Of a stretch of 64,000 bases of DNA, positions 25,240-35,270 are shown piece by piece. The DNA comes from Lachnospiraceae bacterium. Its GTDB lineage: Bacteria > Bacillota > Clostridia > Lachnospirales > Lachnospiraceae. Each line of letters begins with the position of its first letter. Within the stretch, counting starts at the first letter, position 1. Under the pieces are notes generated by a model. It saw only the letters and a list, made by a program, of their open reading frames with translations. It was not told the DNA's origin and ran no database searches. The stretch lies in contig JAFRYA010000004.1 in assembly GCA_017441295.1 (NCBI GenBank), forward strand, positions 1 to 64,000. The letters are read 5' to 3'. Made by a program: the position numbers and the translations under genes.

Positions 25240-28200
25240 CTAAAACAATTTATCGATCAGTCTGTCTCTGATGAAATAATCCTTTGCCTTTTTCTTAAGG
25301 AGAGCTCTGTCTCCTGACGCCTGTATCCTGATAATCTCGTCCAGTTTGGCGAATCTGGACTCATCGCTTACCACATGCAGCTCGCTGTAATCCACAGTGA
25401 ATGAGCTGCCTTCACCCATGCTGCATGTTATCCTCTCGCCGAAGAACAGCGAGAAATATTTAGTGAAGCAGCCCGGGAATATCTCATTCATAGCCTCTTC
25501 GCAGTGCAGGCTGCTGCCTGAGGACGTGATAGTATAAGAGATCGTCGGTATGCCGCTGGTCAGGCTCTCCCTGGTGAGCGGCATGAGGTCCCTGTCCCCA
25601 TCCTCGCTGAAATGCAGTGTGGATACGATCAGCGAATTCTCAAGGGTGGCAGGCAGAGCGAACTTCTTCCTGTAATCCTTGAATTCCTCAAGCATGATGC
25701 CCCTGCCCGTAAGGTCGCGGATCATGTTCTGGATAACCCTCAGCAGTCTGGTGCCAATGTCGTCACGGTCTCTCATATAAAGGAGATACCCAACTAAGGC
25801 GCTGACCTGGAATTCCGTTTCCTTAAGGAGTTCTCTTCCGAAGTATTCGAAGAAGCTCAGGTCCTTCCTGTAACCATCATATACATATCTGTCGGCCTGA
25901 ACCTCCAGATACTTTCTCTTGAGTTCCTCATCTTCACCCTGCTCATAGTATTCCGCGAATACCATGCCCAGTACTTCCGGGAACTCTTTCTTTTCAACTG
26001 CCGCGCGCACGATCCTCTCGCAGATGGAAGTCTTTGGCAGACTGTATACGTTGGCCGCGCGGTACATCTCTATCAGAACGTTAATATCGTCATTGTAATA
26101 TTTCTGCAGATAGCTGAAGATGGCGGGATCGAATCCGCTCTCCCTGAAGCTCTTTTCGCAGATTTCAGTCAGCAGATCGTCAGGCTCCGTAGCCAGCTCG
26201 GCCATTACATGAGCCAGCTTGTCCAGGCTTTCGCGGGAAACTCCCTCTGCTCCGCCTTCTCTGATTTCTTCAAAGGCCTCCCTGAACATGGCTCTCTCGA
26301 TCATTACTTCGACTATCTTGCCTCTGGTCGGAGCGTCGAGGTCAAACTTCAGGAATTCCATCAGCTTATCATATACTTCTTCATCACGGCTGTGACGCCT
26401 GAAGAAGCTGATCATATCGCACAGGATCTCCTGCTCATAAGTGCTCCTCAGCTGGCCGTTTCCGAAGGTATCCAGCATGAAATCCAGGATTTCCAGAGGA
26501 TTCTTGTATTCCCTGAGCATCGGCAGGCTGTCGCCTATAAACATATATTTGTTGATCGGCACATCCTTGATGCACAGATCTATATATTCGCCGTATTCAA
26601 CCAGCTCCCTGCTTTTGTAATCAATGTTTACATAAAGGTTGCCGGCAGCGTCCTTGAACAGGATGCGCGCGTCAGGGGAGTAAACCTTGACGTAGGCTTT
26701 GCCCTTGACCAGCGGAACCTCCTGGAAGACAGAGAGTTCTTTGTGGAAGACCATCACGTTCTTCATTCGCTTGTTAGATGTAATTATCTTCCTGGTGCTG
26801 ATGATCTGGAAAAGATTTCCCTTCATCATTTCAGTCACGCGGCCGTTCTCCAGAATGTCCTTGTAGATCACAGCCATGCTCTCGTCCGTTATGCCCTTGG
26901 TGAGCTGTTCCTCAGCGAATGCGTCGATGCCCGGCAGGGCTTTCTTGTATAATTCAGGATATTTCATGCGGTTCTTGATAATGTTCGCATAGAAATATGC
27001 CTTGTAATCGAACAGCAGGGATTCATTCTCAATAAAGTATCTGATGATCTCCTGCGGCAGCGCGTCGTAATGCTCCTGATCGATACTGAAAATAAAGTAA
27101 TTATATAATTCAGGGATCTCAATGAACCCCGCTATAGCCTTGCGGTAATATTCATGCGCCTCAGCTGATCTGTCCTGTCTGAAGATCAGCAGCCTGCAGA
27201 CGGCCTTCAGCGTATCCACAGACGGGAACCTGTCGTATGCCTTCTGCAGTATCTTAAGCGCCAGTCCTGTATTCCTCTCCTTCAGCGCCAGGTCGCCCAG
27301 AGCCAGGATGATCCTGGTCAGCTGATCGCACACCTCAGGATTCAGATAGTCATGGCGCGCGCCAAATGCCAGTGTCTGGAGCTCAAAATCGTTGGCGGTG
27401 GCAATCCTCTCAGGCTCTGTCCTGAAAATATCCAGTGCCTCGAAATACATGATCGGGCTGATGCAGCCGCCTTCGAAGAATTCTTCCTCGATCAGGCTGA
27501 TCTTCTTCTGATGGTCCTCATCATATGAGCTGTCCAGATAGAAGAGCATCCACAGAATGCGCCATGACGGACTCTTGTCATAAATCCTCTTTACCAGACC
27601 TGCAGCCCTGTCCACACTGTCCGGAGTCAGCTCATACAAACCTTTGACATAGCAGAAATAACTGCTGAGATCAGGGTTCGGCTGAGCCAGCTTGTGGAGT
27701 TGTTCTGCAACAAATTCTATTAAATATTTGGCATCCATGTCCATGCCTGCGGTAATACATACATGGGCCTTGTAAAGCATGAGATAGAGGTCCTCAGGAT
27801 CGCTTCCGTTAATGCGCGAAAGCTTGTCCAGCGATCTCATCTGCCAGTCTTCCTGGCTGATCCTGCCCATCCTGAGTTTCAGGTAATCCCTGGACAGATC
27901 AATGAAGAGTTTCTGTCTGCCGGTCCTGCCTGCGAATACGCGGATCCTGTTATCAACTACTATCTCTACGCTTTCCTTCTGCGTGGATGTCTCAAATGTA
28001 ATGCGGGCGTAGTTCTTGCCGTTATGCAGACGCCTTGAAAGGATCCTGAACTGGAAGTCCATTGCGCCGGCTGCGAATTCGTCCGTGGTTACAACCTTCT
28101 TCTCAAAGCTGATGAACGGATCTGAGCAGAAAGCCTCTATCTCCAGATATCCGGGGGTCGTTAAATACAGATGGATGGTGCCTGTTGTGTCACCCATCAC

Positions 28201-28335
28201 GTCTTTAAGTTCTGCAGTTTTCTCCTTTACCGCAAATGCTGCAGACTCTTTGATCCCTTTGGCGGTCTGGTATTCCTCCAGAGCGATCTTCTTGTTTCTG
28301 CCCAGCATCAGGGTACTGTAAAGCAGGTCTCCCAT
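25240..28335 (-). CDS. Large DUF5717-like helical-repeat protein
   Basis: A 1031-residue cytosolic protein. Residues about 50-135 are beta-rich (GTIHLYLTTPGYLEIEAF and following). Most of the remainder is an alpha-solenoid resembling TPR or HEAT arrays (for example ALKILQKAYDRFPSVDTLKA), interrupted near 550-620 by a beta segment containing KAYVKVYSPDARILFKDAAG. The C-terminal 150 residues are again mixed alpha/beta. There are no catalytic, signal or membrane motifs. Size and order match proteins I recall as DUF5717, found next to DUF5716 in Clostridia. It begins 8 bp after rarA, so it is in the same transcript. Probably a scaffold for the Hsp70-like partner. Confidence 0.75.
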   Translation of the reverse strand: MGDLLYSTLMLGRNKKIALEEYQTAKGIKESAAFAVKEKTAELKDVMGDTTGTIHLYLTTPGYLEIEAFCSDPFISFEKKVVTTDEFAAGAMDFQFRILSRRLHNGKNYARITFETSTQKESVEIVVDNRIRVFAGRTGRQKLFIDLSRDYLKLRMGRISQEDWQMRSLDKLSRINGSDPEDLYLMLYKAHVCITAGMDMDAKYLIEFVAEQLHKLAQPNPDLSSYFCYVKGLYELTPDSVDRAAGLVKRIYDKSPSWRILWMLFYLDSSYDEDHQKKISLIEEEFFEGGCISPIMYFEALDIFRTEPERIATANDFELQTLAFGARHDYLNPEVCDQLTRIILALGDLALKERNTGLALKILQKAYDRFPSVDTLKAVCRLLIFRQDRSAEAHEYYRKAIAGFIEIPELYNYFIFSIDQEHYDALPQEIIRYFIENESLLFDYKAYFYANIIKNRMKYPELYKKALPGIDAFAEEQLTKGITDESMAVIYKDILENGRVTEMMKGNLFQIISTRKIITSNKRMKNVMVFHKELSVFQEVPLVKGKAYVKVYSPDARILFKDAAGNLYVNIDYKSRELVEYGEYIDLCIKDVPINKYMFIGDSLPMLREYKNPLEILDFMLDTFGNGQLRSTYEQEILCDMISFFRRHSRDEEVYDKLMEFLKFDLDAPTRGKIVEVMIERAMFREAFEEIREGGAEGVSRESLDKLAHVMAELATEPDDLLTEICEKSFRESGFDPAIFSYLQKYYNDDINVLIEMYRAANVYSLPKTSICERIVRAAVEKKEFPEVLGMVFAEYYEQGEDEELKRKYLEVQADRYVYDGYRKDLSFFEYFGRELLKETEFQVSALVGYLLYMRDRDDIGTRLLRVIQNMIRDLTGRGIMLEEFKDYRKKFALPATLENSLIVSTLHFSEDGDRDLMPLTRESLTSGIPTISYTITSSGSSLHCEEAMNEIFPGCFTKYFSLFFGERITCSMGEGSSFTVDYSELHVVSDESRFAKLDEIIRIQASGDRALLKKKAKDYFIRDRLIDKLF

Positions 28336-28343
28336 CTGTCTCC

Positions 28344-29675
28344 TTATTTATCCTTGTTCCTGGATCTGAGGCGTTCTATCCTCTCCTTCATCTGCTTCTC
28401 ATAACCCAGCACACCCGGGTTATAGAATTTTCTTCCTACCAGCTCGTCCGGAAGATACTGCTGTTCCACATAATGTTCCGGATATTCATGAGCGTATTTA
28501 TAATCCATGCCCCTGCCCAGATCTTCATGGCCTTTATAATGGGCATCCTGAAGATGCGGCGGGACTGTCTTGATGCTTGTCGTCTTTACTGCCTCAAGAG
28601 CCTCGTCTATGGCCATGACAGCCGCGTTGCTCTTTGGAGCGCAGGCCACATATGTAACTGCCTGGCAGAGCGGGATACGGGCTTCCGGCATTCCAAGCAC
28701 ATGCACTGCCTGCTGGGCAGCAACCGCTACCTGCAGAGCCCTCGGGTCTGCGTTGCCTACGTCCTCGGCTGCGCAGATCATTATCCTGCGGGCGATGAAA
28801 TTGACATCCTCGCCTGCGTAGATCATCTTGGCCAGATAATATACTGCTGCGTCCGGGTCAGAGCCTCTCATGCTCTTGATGAACGCTGAAATAGTATCGT
28901 AATGGTTGTCTCCGTCCTTGTCGTAACGTACGTTCTTCTTCTGGACGCATTCAGCCAGTATATCCACCGTTAAATGGATTTTTTTGTCCTTGGACGGGGA
29001 AGTTGTCAGTACCGCCAGTTCGATGGCATTTAAGGCCATTCTGGCGTCTCCTCCCGCGAAATCTGACAGGAACTCCATGGCATCATCATCGATTACAGGA
29101 TTGTATGCCCCCATTCCTCTCTCTTTATCATTCAGGGCTGTGAGAATGATCTGTCTGATATCCTCCTTATCCAACGGTTTCAGCTCGTAAACCGTGGATC
29201 TGGAGATCAGAGCCCTGTTAACTTCGAAGTATGGGTTCTCTGTGGTGGCTCCGATGAGGATGATCGTGCCGTCCTCAACGAATGGCAGAAGGTAATCCTG
29301 CTGAGCCTTGTTGAACCTGTGGATCTCATCTATGAACAAAATGGTCTTGCGCCCGTACGCGCCTCTGGTGACCTTGGCCTCCTCGACGATATCAACCATA
29401 TCTTTTTTGCCCGCGACAGTCGCATTTATCTGTTTGAAATCGGCTGAAGTGGTATTGGCAATTACCCTGGCCAGGGTGGTCTTGCCGGTACCTGACGGCC
29501 CGAAGAAGATTACGCTGGAGAGCTTGTCAGCCTGGATCGATCTGTACAGGTGGCTGCCCTCTGAGAGAATATGCTTCTGGCCCATAACTTCGTCTAAAGT
29601 TCTGGGTCTGATGCGGTAAGCCAGCGGGGCTTCTTCTTTTATTTTATTCTGATGGGCATATTCAAATAAATCCAT
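28344..29675 (-). CDS. rarA: Replication-associated recombination protein A (RarA/MgsA)
   Basis: A 443-residue AAA+ ATPase related to clamp loaders and the Holliday-junction motor RuvB, acting at stalled replication forks. Walker A is GPSGTGKTTLA, Walker B LFIDEIHRFNKAQQD, sensor 1 GATTENPYFEVN with the arginine finger in LISRSTVYEL. The C-terminal tetramerisation domain ends in GRKFYNPGVLGYEKQMKER, a family hallmark. It is the first gene of the seven-gene operon. No strong ribosome site is visible before the ATG. Confidence 0.97.
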   Translation of the reverse strand: MDLFEYAHQNKIKEEAPLAYRIRPRTLDEVMGQKHILSEGSHLYRSIQADKLSSVIFFGPSGTGKTTLARVIANTTSADFKQINATVAGKKDMVDIVEEAKVTRGAYGRKTILFIDEIHRFNKAQQDYLLPFVEDGTIILIGATTENPYFEVNRALISRSTVYELKPLDKEDIRQIILTALNDKERGMGAYNPVIDDDAMEFLSDFAGGDARMALNAIELAVLTTSPSKDKKIHLTVDILAECVQKKNVRYDKDGDNHYDTISAFIKSMRGSDPDAAVYYLAKMIYAGEDVNFIARRIMICAAEDVGNADPRALQVAVAAQQAVHVLGMPEARIPLCQAVTYVACAPKSNAAVMAIDEALEAVKTTSIKTVPPHLQDAHYKGHEDLGRGMDYKYAHEYPEHYVEQQYLPDELVGRKFYNPGVLGYEKQMKERIERLRSRNKDK

Positions 29676-29680
29676 TTTGC

Positions 29681-29708
29681 TTTACAAAAAAAATATATTT
29701 ACTATAAT
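29681..29708 (+). promoter_or_regulatory. Promoter of the small membrane protein gene
   Basis: TTTACA (29681-29686) and TATAAT (29703-29708), spacer 16 bp. The same AT-rich gap must also hold the divergent rarA promoter, whose boxes are not clear. Confidence 0.65.
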
Positions 29709-29737
29709 TTTATCAGACTGTAACGAAGAGGTTCGCG

Positions 29738-30124
29738 ATGGATAACAGAATGACTAAATTCATTATTGCTTCATTTATGCTGGCAGCCGCAGGGCTGGCC
29801 GGTCTGGTCATGACTGTGCTGGTTTTCAGGAACCGCCTGAACGGCATCGACACCTCTCTCATCCTCACGATATTCGCGGGACTGGTCATGCTGGCTTATT
29901 CCCTGATCAATATCGGAGTCGGTATCCAGGGTATCCGCATCCGCAGCCGCAGGTCCAGGGCCATCAAGCTCGCACGCTTCACCATCATCTCTGTAATACT
30001 CTGTATACTTGGGCTCACACTGTCTGCCATTAACGGTATTATAGTATCACATTTGGTAGTTATAGTCATTATAGGGCTGGCCATTCCGCTGTTTTTTATC
30101 CTCTCGGGATTACAGCGACAGTGA
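29738..30124 (+). CDS. Small four-helix membrane protein
   Basis: A 128-residue protein with about four transmembrane helices (roughly residues 7-28, 38-60, 78-100 and 105-123) and a basic loop RIRSRRSRAIKLAR between helices 2 and 3. GAGG precedes the ATG and a good promoter lies upstream. Its 3' end overlaps the 3' end of convergent aroA by 15 bp. No family recognised; a general DUF-type integral membrane protein. Confidence 0.75.
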   Translation: MDNRMTKFIIASFMLAAAGLAGLVMTVLVFRNRLNGIDTSLILTIFAGLVMLAYSLINIGVGIQGIRIRSRRSRAIKLARFTIISVILCILGLTLSAINGIIVSHLVVIVIIGLAIPLFFILSGLQRQ

Positions 30125-31375
30125 CCTGACTCCCTGCAGTCCGGCCAGGTCATCAAAGAAGGCCGGATATGATTTCGAAACCGCTTCCGCGTTCTCAATT
30201 ATTACACTGTCTTTGCAGATGCCCGCGGCAATCGCCGACATCATTGCTATCCTATGATCATTAAATGACTGGGTCTGTCCGCCTTTCAGGCCTTTCATTC
30301 CCTGTCCGTCTATTATCAGGCCGTCCTTTGTCACAACAATAGCTGCGCCAAGCGCATTCAGAGCGCTGCTAACGCTTTCCAGCCTGTCACTCTCTTTCAT
30401 TCTGAGTCTCTCGGCATTCCTGATAACTGTCGCGCCTTCTGCCGCGCATGCCAGTACAGCCAGAGGCGGTACAATATCGGGGATATTGGCAGCGTCAATA
30501 ATTATTCCATGAAGATTTCCGCGCTTTACTGTCACGCTGTCTTCAGCGACAGTAACCTCAGCGCCAAATCTGCGGATAATATCCAATATCTGTCTGTCAC
30601 CCTGGAATGATTCCATGTTGAGGTTGGTACATGTTACACCTGTATCGCTGATCGCGCCTGCTACCAGCCAAAATGCTGCGTTGGACCAGTCCCCTTCCAC
30701 CTTGGCACCAGGCTCCAGCCTGTAGGTCTGCCTGCCGGGGACCTTGTAAATAATGCCTTTGCCATCGCCCTGCTCGGTAACGTGTACCGTTACTCCGGCC
30801 TTTCTCATTACTTCTATGGTCATGTCCACGTAGCCCTTGGACTGGAGCTCTCCTGCTACTATGATCGTAGAATTCTCCTTAAGTATCGGCAGCGCCATCA
30901 GAAGGCCCGAAACGTATTGGCTGGAAACATTGCCCGGCAGCAGGAATGTGCCCGCTGTCAGCTGGCCCGAAGTCCTGATATGGCCTCCGCCCAGATCTTC
31001 TTTGATAACACCATGAGCCCTGAGAACCTTGAACAGAGGGTCCATCGGACGTGAAGCCAGATTGCCCTTCAGGACGAATTCACATTTCTTGCCAAGAGCC
31101 GCTGACACCGGCAGCAGGAATCTATATGTGGATCCGCTCTCGCCGCAGTCCAGGCGGCATATGTCCGCGCCTATAACAGGACCCTTGCCCATGTAGAGGC
31201 CCAGCTCTACCAGACATCCTTTGGTGGCCATGATGTCCGCAGAATAATTAGAGCATTCAATCTCTGTATGTTCCGGAGACAGTGCGCCGCAGATCATGTA
31301 TCTGTGCATGAATGATTTGGATTGAGGCGCCGCGGCCTGCCCTGATAATTTAACTGCCGGTATTATCTTTAACAT
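30110..31375 (-). CDS. aroA: 3-phosphoshikimate 1-carboxyvinyltransferase (EPSP synthase)
   Basis: A 421-residue enolpyruvyl transferase joining shikimate-3-phosphate and PEP in the pathway to chorismate. Visible are the N-terminal QSKSFMHRYM segment (Lys, Ser and Arg bind shikimate-3-phosphate), CGESGSTYRFLLP, and the C-terminal RMKESDRLESVSSALNALGA, all diagnostic for AroA rather than MurA. AGGGGAAA precedes the ATG. No other aro genes adjoin it. It overlaps the convergent small membrane protein gene at the 3' end, with no terminator hairpin visible between them. Confidence 0.96.
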   Translation of the reverse strand: MLKIIPAVKLSGQAAAPQSKSFMHRYMICGALSPEHTEIECSNYSADIMATKGCLVELGLYMGKGPVIGADICRLDCGESGSTYRFLLPVSAALGKKCEFVLKGNLASRPMDPLFKVLRAHGVIKEDLGGGHIRTSGQLTAGTFLLPGNVSSQYVSGLLMALPILKENSTIIVAGELQSKGYVDMTIEVMRKAGVTVHVTEQGDGKGIIYKVPGRQTYRLEPGAKVEGDWSNAAFWLVAGAISDTGVTCTNLNMESFQGDRQILDIIRRFGAEVTVAEDSVTVKRGNLHGIIIDAANIPDIVPPLAVLACAAEGATVIRNAERLRMKESDRLESVSSALNALGAAIVVTKDGLIIDGQGMKGLKGGQTQSFNDHRIAMMSAIAAGICKDSVIIENAEAVSKSYPAFFDDLAGLQGVRSLSL

Positions 31376-31499
31376 AAGTTTCCCCTTATTCCATAATTAA
31401 TTAATTTTATTGCATTTTCAAACAAGCGTCAACATCGATAAACCCTGATTTTAATTTACTCTTTAACATTTTCGCCGATTGGTTTATTATACTTTTGTT

Positions 31500-32357
31500 A
31501 TGAAGAAAATTACCGCTTTTATCATATTAATATTGACCCTCTGCCTTCTGGCTGGATGTTCAGGGAACGGTGGTTCTGAAGAGACCACCCCTGTGGAGAC
31601 CACCCCTGAAGCAACGACCGAGACACAGCCTGAAGAGACTGTGCCAATGCTGGAGATCAACCCTGACGATATTGTCTGGGATATCGAGATGCTGGAGGCA
31701 GGCGATGACACGCTGTTCGGCATTTATTACACCAATAATTCTCCTTACATTGTGACGCGCATCGAGGTCCGCTTCAAGCCAAAGGCTGATATGACCCCTG
31801 AGGAACAGGAAGCCTTCGTGATATACGACGAGGAGGAGATGGAGCAGATCTTCATCAGCGGCTACAACGCACATTTCGCAGCTTCAGGCGAGACGACAAT
31901 CTCCGTGCCATGCGAGATCAATGCCTCCGGCCTGGTCGTAACAAATCCTCTGCATTTCCAGGCAATGGAGCCGGCCAGCATAACCATCTTCTTCCTGGGA
32001 GGCAACGGAGCCCTGTACAAAACCACCAAGGATCTGACCACCGGTGAGATTTCAAGCGAGATAGAACGCGAAGTTGCACACCAGTGGTACGACAATGAGC
32101 TGGGCAATCTGATTCCGGAGCCTGACGGCGAAGTGCTTAAATCCGCATTCGGGTTCGGCTTCTTCAATGCCATAATGTACGGCGCGGAGCGTCAGGACTT
32201 TGACGAATATAAACAAGCCTGCGCCGAAGCAGGCTTCAATGTAAATGTCCGCGAAACCCCAGGTTTTTATGGCGCGCAGAATGCCGATGGCATCATCCTG
32301 AAGATATTCTTCTTCGAAAACGACGCCGAACTGGATATAACCGTAGAGAAAGAATAA
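31500..32357 (+). CDS. Secreted lipoprotein, function unknown
   Basis: A 285-residue lipoprotein with a short signal peptide and lipobox LLAGC (Cys20). A Thr/Pro/Glu linker (about 26-50) precedes a globular domain with beta patterns in residues 55-180, which resembles an extracellular Ig-like or FxLYD-like fold (hydrophobic alternation, FGIYYTNNSPYIVTRIEV). The C-terminal 90 residues are helical plus beta. The ATG at 31500 sits exactly at the signal peptide start but lacks a ribosome site; a TATACT at 31488-31493 would put transcription initiation at or next to the start codon. Followed by a strong terminator. Confidence 0.83.
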   Translation: MKKITAFIILILTLCLLAGCSGNGGSEETTPVETTPEATTETQPEETVPMLEINPDDIVWDIEMLEAGDDTLFGIYYTNNSPYIVTRIEVRFKPKADMTPEEQEAFVIYDEEEMEQIFISGYNAHFAASGETTISVPCEINASGLVVTNPLHFQAMEPASITIFFLGGNGALYKTTKDLTTGEISSEIEREVAHQWYDNELGNLIPEPDGEVLKSAFGFGFFNAIMYGAERQDFDEYKQACAEAGFNVNVRETPGFYGAQNADGIILKIFFFENDAELDITVEKE

Positions 32358-32369
32358 TAAAATATGATG

Positions 32370-32401
32370 GCCGCCCATTATTATTTGGGCGGCTCTTTTT
32401 T
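32370..32401 (+). terminator. Terminator of the lipoprotein gene
   Basis: GCCGCCCA/TGGGCGGC stem, 8-nt AT loop, followed by TCTTTTTT on the plus strand. Confidence 0.9.
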
Positions 32402-32592
32402 GTGCATTTTATATGCTTTCATACACAATAAGCCGAAAGCACTTGGCAAATGGTGCGGCCGGATAGGACCCGAGCTCAGGACTGTCTGAGCGAGCGCAGC
32501 GAAGCGAGTTCCGCACGAGGGTCCGCGCTTATCCGGACGTGCCATGAGCCTTAGTACTTTCGAGCCGTGTAGGAAGGCATATAAAATGCACA
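32401..32592. repeat. 192-bp foldback (long inverted repeat) element
   Basis: The left arm (32401-32442, starting TGTGCATTTTATATGC) is the imperfect reverse complement of the right arm (32554-32592, ending GCATATAAAATGCACA). Pairing continues inward: GGCCGGATA on the left matches TATCCGGAC on the right, and GGACCC matches GGGTCC. The apex contains CTGAGCGAGCGCAGCGAAGCGAG followed by TTCCGC. The whole segment could fold into one long hairpin. It sits exactly between the terminators of two convergent genes. No convincing ORF is present. It could be a MITE-like element or a structured RNA. Confidence 0.8.
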
Positions 32593-32593
32593 T

Positions 32594-32630
32594 ATAAGAA
32601 AAGAGCCACCCCACATTAAATGGGGCGGCC
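32594..32630 (-). terminator. Terminator of clpB
   Basis: GCCACCCCA/TGGGGCGGC stem with one mismatch, followed on the minus strand by CTCTTTTCTT. It mirrors the terminator on the far side of the foldback element. Confidence 0.82.
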
Positions 32631-32643
32631 CCTCAAAACTTTT

Positions 32644-35229
32644 TTATTTTACTCTAGCCGTTAATTCGCCATGTTCGTCAACGTCGATGACAATCTCATC
32701 ATTAGGATCAAGATTGCCCTCGAGGATGATCTTCGCTGCAAGCGTAGTGACGTTCTTCTGCAGATATCTCTTAAGAGGTCTTGCGCCGTATGCAGGATCG
32801 TATGCCCTGTCAGCCACAAGCTCTTTAGCTGCCTCTGTAAGTGAAAGAGAAATTTCCTTCTCTGCAAGCAGTTTGTTGATGGCAGTAAGCTGCAGGTTAA
32901 TGATGCTGCCGATGTCGCTTCTGGTCAGAGGCTTGAACATGATGATCTCATCGAGCCTGTTCAGGAACTCCGGCCTGAATGAAGCGCGGAGCTGCTCCAT
33001 AACCATATTGGACGCAAACTCTGAGATATTGCCCTCATCGTCGATGCCATCCAGCAGTGACTGTGAACCGATGTTGGATGTCATGATCAGGATCGTGTTC
33101 TTGAAGTCTACGGTCCTGCCCTGGGAATCCGTGATACGTCCGTCGTCCAGTACCTGCAGCAGTACGTTGAATACGTCCGGATGAGCCTTCTCAACCTCAT
33201 CGAACAGTACTACCGAGTACGGTTTACGTCTGACAGCCTCGGTCAGCTGGCCGCCTTCGTCATAACCAACATATCCCGGAGGCGCTCCGATCAGTCTGGA
33301 TACGGAGAACTTCTCCATATATTCACTCATATCAATACGGACAATATTGTTCTCATCATCGAAAAGTGCTTCAGCCAAAGCCTTGGCCAGCTCAGTCTTA
33401 CCAACACCAGTAGGTCCGAGGAATATGAATGAACCGATCGGACGGCCCGGCTCCTTGATGCCCGCCTTGCTTCTCCAGATTGCGTCAACAACCTTCTCTA
33501 CGGCTTCGTTCTGGCCAATAACTCTCTTGTGCAGGATATCGCCCAGACCTAAGATCTTATTTCTCTCAGTCTCGTTAAGTTTAGAAACCGGGATGCCTGT
33601 CCATCTGGAGATGATCTTGGCAATCTCTTCTTCCGTAACGTTCTGTCTTACCAGTGAAAGGTCTTTGTCCTTGATCTTGGCTTCCTCTTCCTCCAGCTCT
33701 TTCTGAGCCTTAGGCAGCTCGCCGTATTTAATCTCGGCAACCTTCTCCAGATTGTATTCACGTTCAGCCACCTGAATCTGGTTGTTCAGGTCTTCTATGT
33801 GCTCACGGAGTTTGGAAAGTTTCTCCACAGATGCCTTCTCGTTCTCCCACTGGGCAGTGCGGTTAGCATATTCGTCCTTGAGCTCGGCGAGTTCCTTCTG
33901 GAGGTCCTCCAGCCTCTCTCTGCTCAGGTTGTCAGTCTCTTTCTTGAGCGCGGTCTCCTCAATCTCCAGCTGCATAACCTTACGGCGGAGCTCATCTACC
34001 TCAGCAGGCATTGAGTCCAGCTCTGTCTTGATCATGGCGCATGCTTCATCCACCAGGTCGATAGCCTTGTCAGGAAGGAAACGGTCAGAAATATATCTGT
34101 CTGAAAGCACGGCAGCATTAACCAGAGCTGAGTCGGTAATCTTTACGCCGTGGAATACTTCATAACGCTCCTTGATACCCCTCAGGATCGAGATGGTATC
34201 TTCCACTGACGGCTCATCTACCATGACAGGCTGAAAACGTCTCTCAAGGGCAGGGTCTTTCTCAATGTATTTGCGGTATTCATCAAGTGTAGTCGCGCCT
34301 ATGCAGTGCAGCTCGCCTCTGGCCAGCATCGGCTTAAGCATATTGCCGGCATCCATAGAGCCCTCGGTCTTGCCTGCGCCAACGATCGTATGAAGCTCAT
34401 CCACGAAGAGCAGGATCTGTCCATCGCTTTCCTTAACTTCCTGGAGAACGGCTTTAAGTCTCTCTTCGAATTCACCTCTGTACTTGGCACCTGCAACTAA
34501 AGCGCCCATATCAAGGCTGAAAATAGTCTTGTCCTTCAGGCCTTCCGGAACATCACCTTTAACAATACGCTGTGCCAGACCCTCAGCAATAGCAGTCTTA
34601 CCAACACCGGGCTCACCGATGAGCACCGGGTTGTTCTTGGTCTTACGTGAAAGGATCCTGATAACGTTTCTGATCTCAGAGTCCCTGCCGATAACCGGGT
34701 CCAGTTTCTGCGCTCTGGCTCTCTCTACCAGGTCTGTGCCATATTTGGACAGCGCATCGTATGTAGCCTCCGGATTGTCAGATGTAATCCTCTGATTGCC
34801 CCTGACAGTGGAAAGTGCTTTCAGGAATGTCTCTCTGGTGATGCCGAAGGTACGGAATATTTCTTTGGTGGCCTTGCTGCCCTTCTTCATCATGCAGAGG
34901 AAAATATGCTCAACGGATACATAGTCGTCGCCCATAGCTTTGGCTTCATCCTCAGCGCTCAAAAGAACGTTATTGAGGTCCTGGCTCATCTGGAGCTGTC
35001 CGCCGATAACTTTAGGTTTCTTCTGTATTTCCGCGATGACGGCATTCTTAAATGCCTCCTGGTCGATACCCATCTTCTCAGCCAGCTTGCCGATCAGGCT
35101 GTCCTCCTGAGTCAGCAGGGCATAGAGGAGATGCTCAGTATCGATCACCTGATTGCCATATTCGTTCGCCACTTTCTGGCATTCGTTGATAGCCTCTATG
35201 GACTTCTGTGTAAACTTCTGAATGTTCAT
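32644..35229 (-). CDS. clpB: ATP-dependent chaperone ClpB
   Basis: An 861-residue Hsp100 disaggregase working with DnaK. The order is an N-domain (two Clp-N repeats, about 1-145), AAA-1 with Walker [10 protein letters not shown], a long middle coiled coil (about 400-525, [22 protein letters not shown] heptads) that distinguishes ClpB from ClpC/ClpA, and AAA-2 with Walker [10 protein letters not shown] and [10 protein letters not shown]. No LGF-type ClpP loop is expected. The start at 35229 is preferred to one 12 nt upstream because GGTGGTGA lies before it. The promoter at 35294-35322 and an inverted repeat at the transcription start lie upstream. Canonical CIRCE is absent. Confidence 0.97.
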   Translation of the reverse strand: MNIQKFTQKSIEAINECQKVANEYGNQVIDTEHLLYALLTQEDSLIGKLAEKMGIDQEAFKNAVIAEIQKKPKVIGGQLQMSQDLNNVLLSAEDEAKAMGDDYVSVEHIFLCMMKKGSKATKEIFRTFGITRETFLKALSTVRGNQRITSDNPEATYDALSKYGTDLVERARAQKLDPVIGRDSEIRNVIRILSRKTKNNPVLIGEPGVGKTAIAEGLAQRIVKGDVPEGLKDKTIFSLDMGALVAGAKYRGEFEERLKAVLQEVKESDGQILLFVDELHTIVGAGKTEGSMDAGNMLKPMLARGELHCIGATTLDEYRKYIEKDPALERRFQPVMVDEPSVEDTISILRGIKERYEVFHGVKITDSALVNAAVLSDRYISDRFLPDKAIDLVDEACAMIKTELDSMPAEVDELRRKVMQLEIEETALKKETDNLSRERLEDLQKELAELKDEYANRTAQWENEKASVEKLSKLREHIEDLNNQIQVAEREYNLEKVAEIKYGELPKAQKELEEEEAKIKDKDLSLVRQNVTEEEIAKIISRWTGIPVSKLNETERNKILGLGDILHKRVIGQNEAVEKVVDAIWRSKAGIKEPGRPIGSFIFLGPTGVGKTELAKALAEALFDDENNIVRIDMSEYMEKFSVSRLIGAPPGYVGYDEGGQLTEAVRRKPYSVVLFDEVEKAHPDVFNVLLQVLDDGRITDSQGRTVDFKNTILIMTSNIGSQSLLDGIDDEGNISEFASNMVMEQLRASFRPEFLNRLDEIIMFKPLTRSDIGSIINLQLTAINKLLAEKEISLSLTEAAKELVADRAYDPAYGARPLKRYLQKNVTTLAAKIILEGNLDPNDEIVIDVDEHGELTARVK

Positions 35230-35270
35230 ATATATCACCACCCTATTGGATAATTTACATAATTAGCAGC

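Noticed and set aside
32381..32614. 77-codon minus-strand ORF
   Set aside because: It runs through both terminators and the foldback element, has no ribosome site, and its residues follow the inverted repeat rather than a protein pattern.
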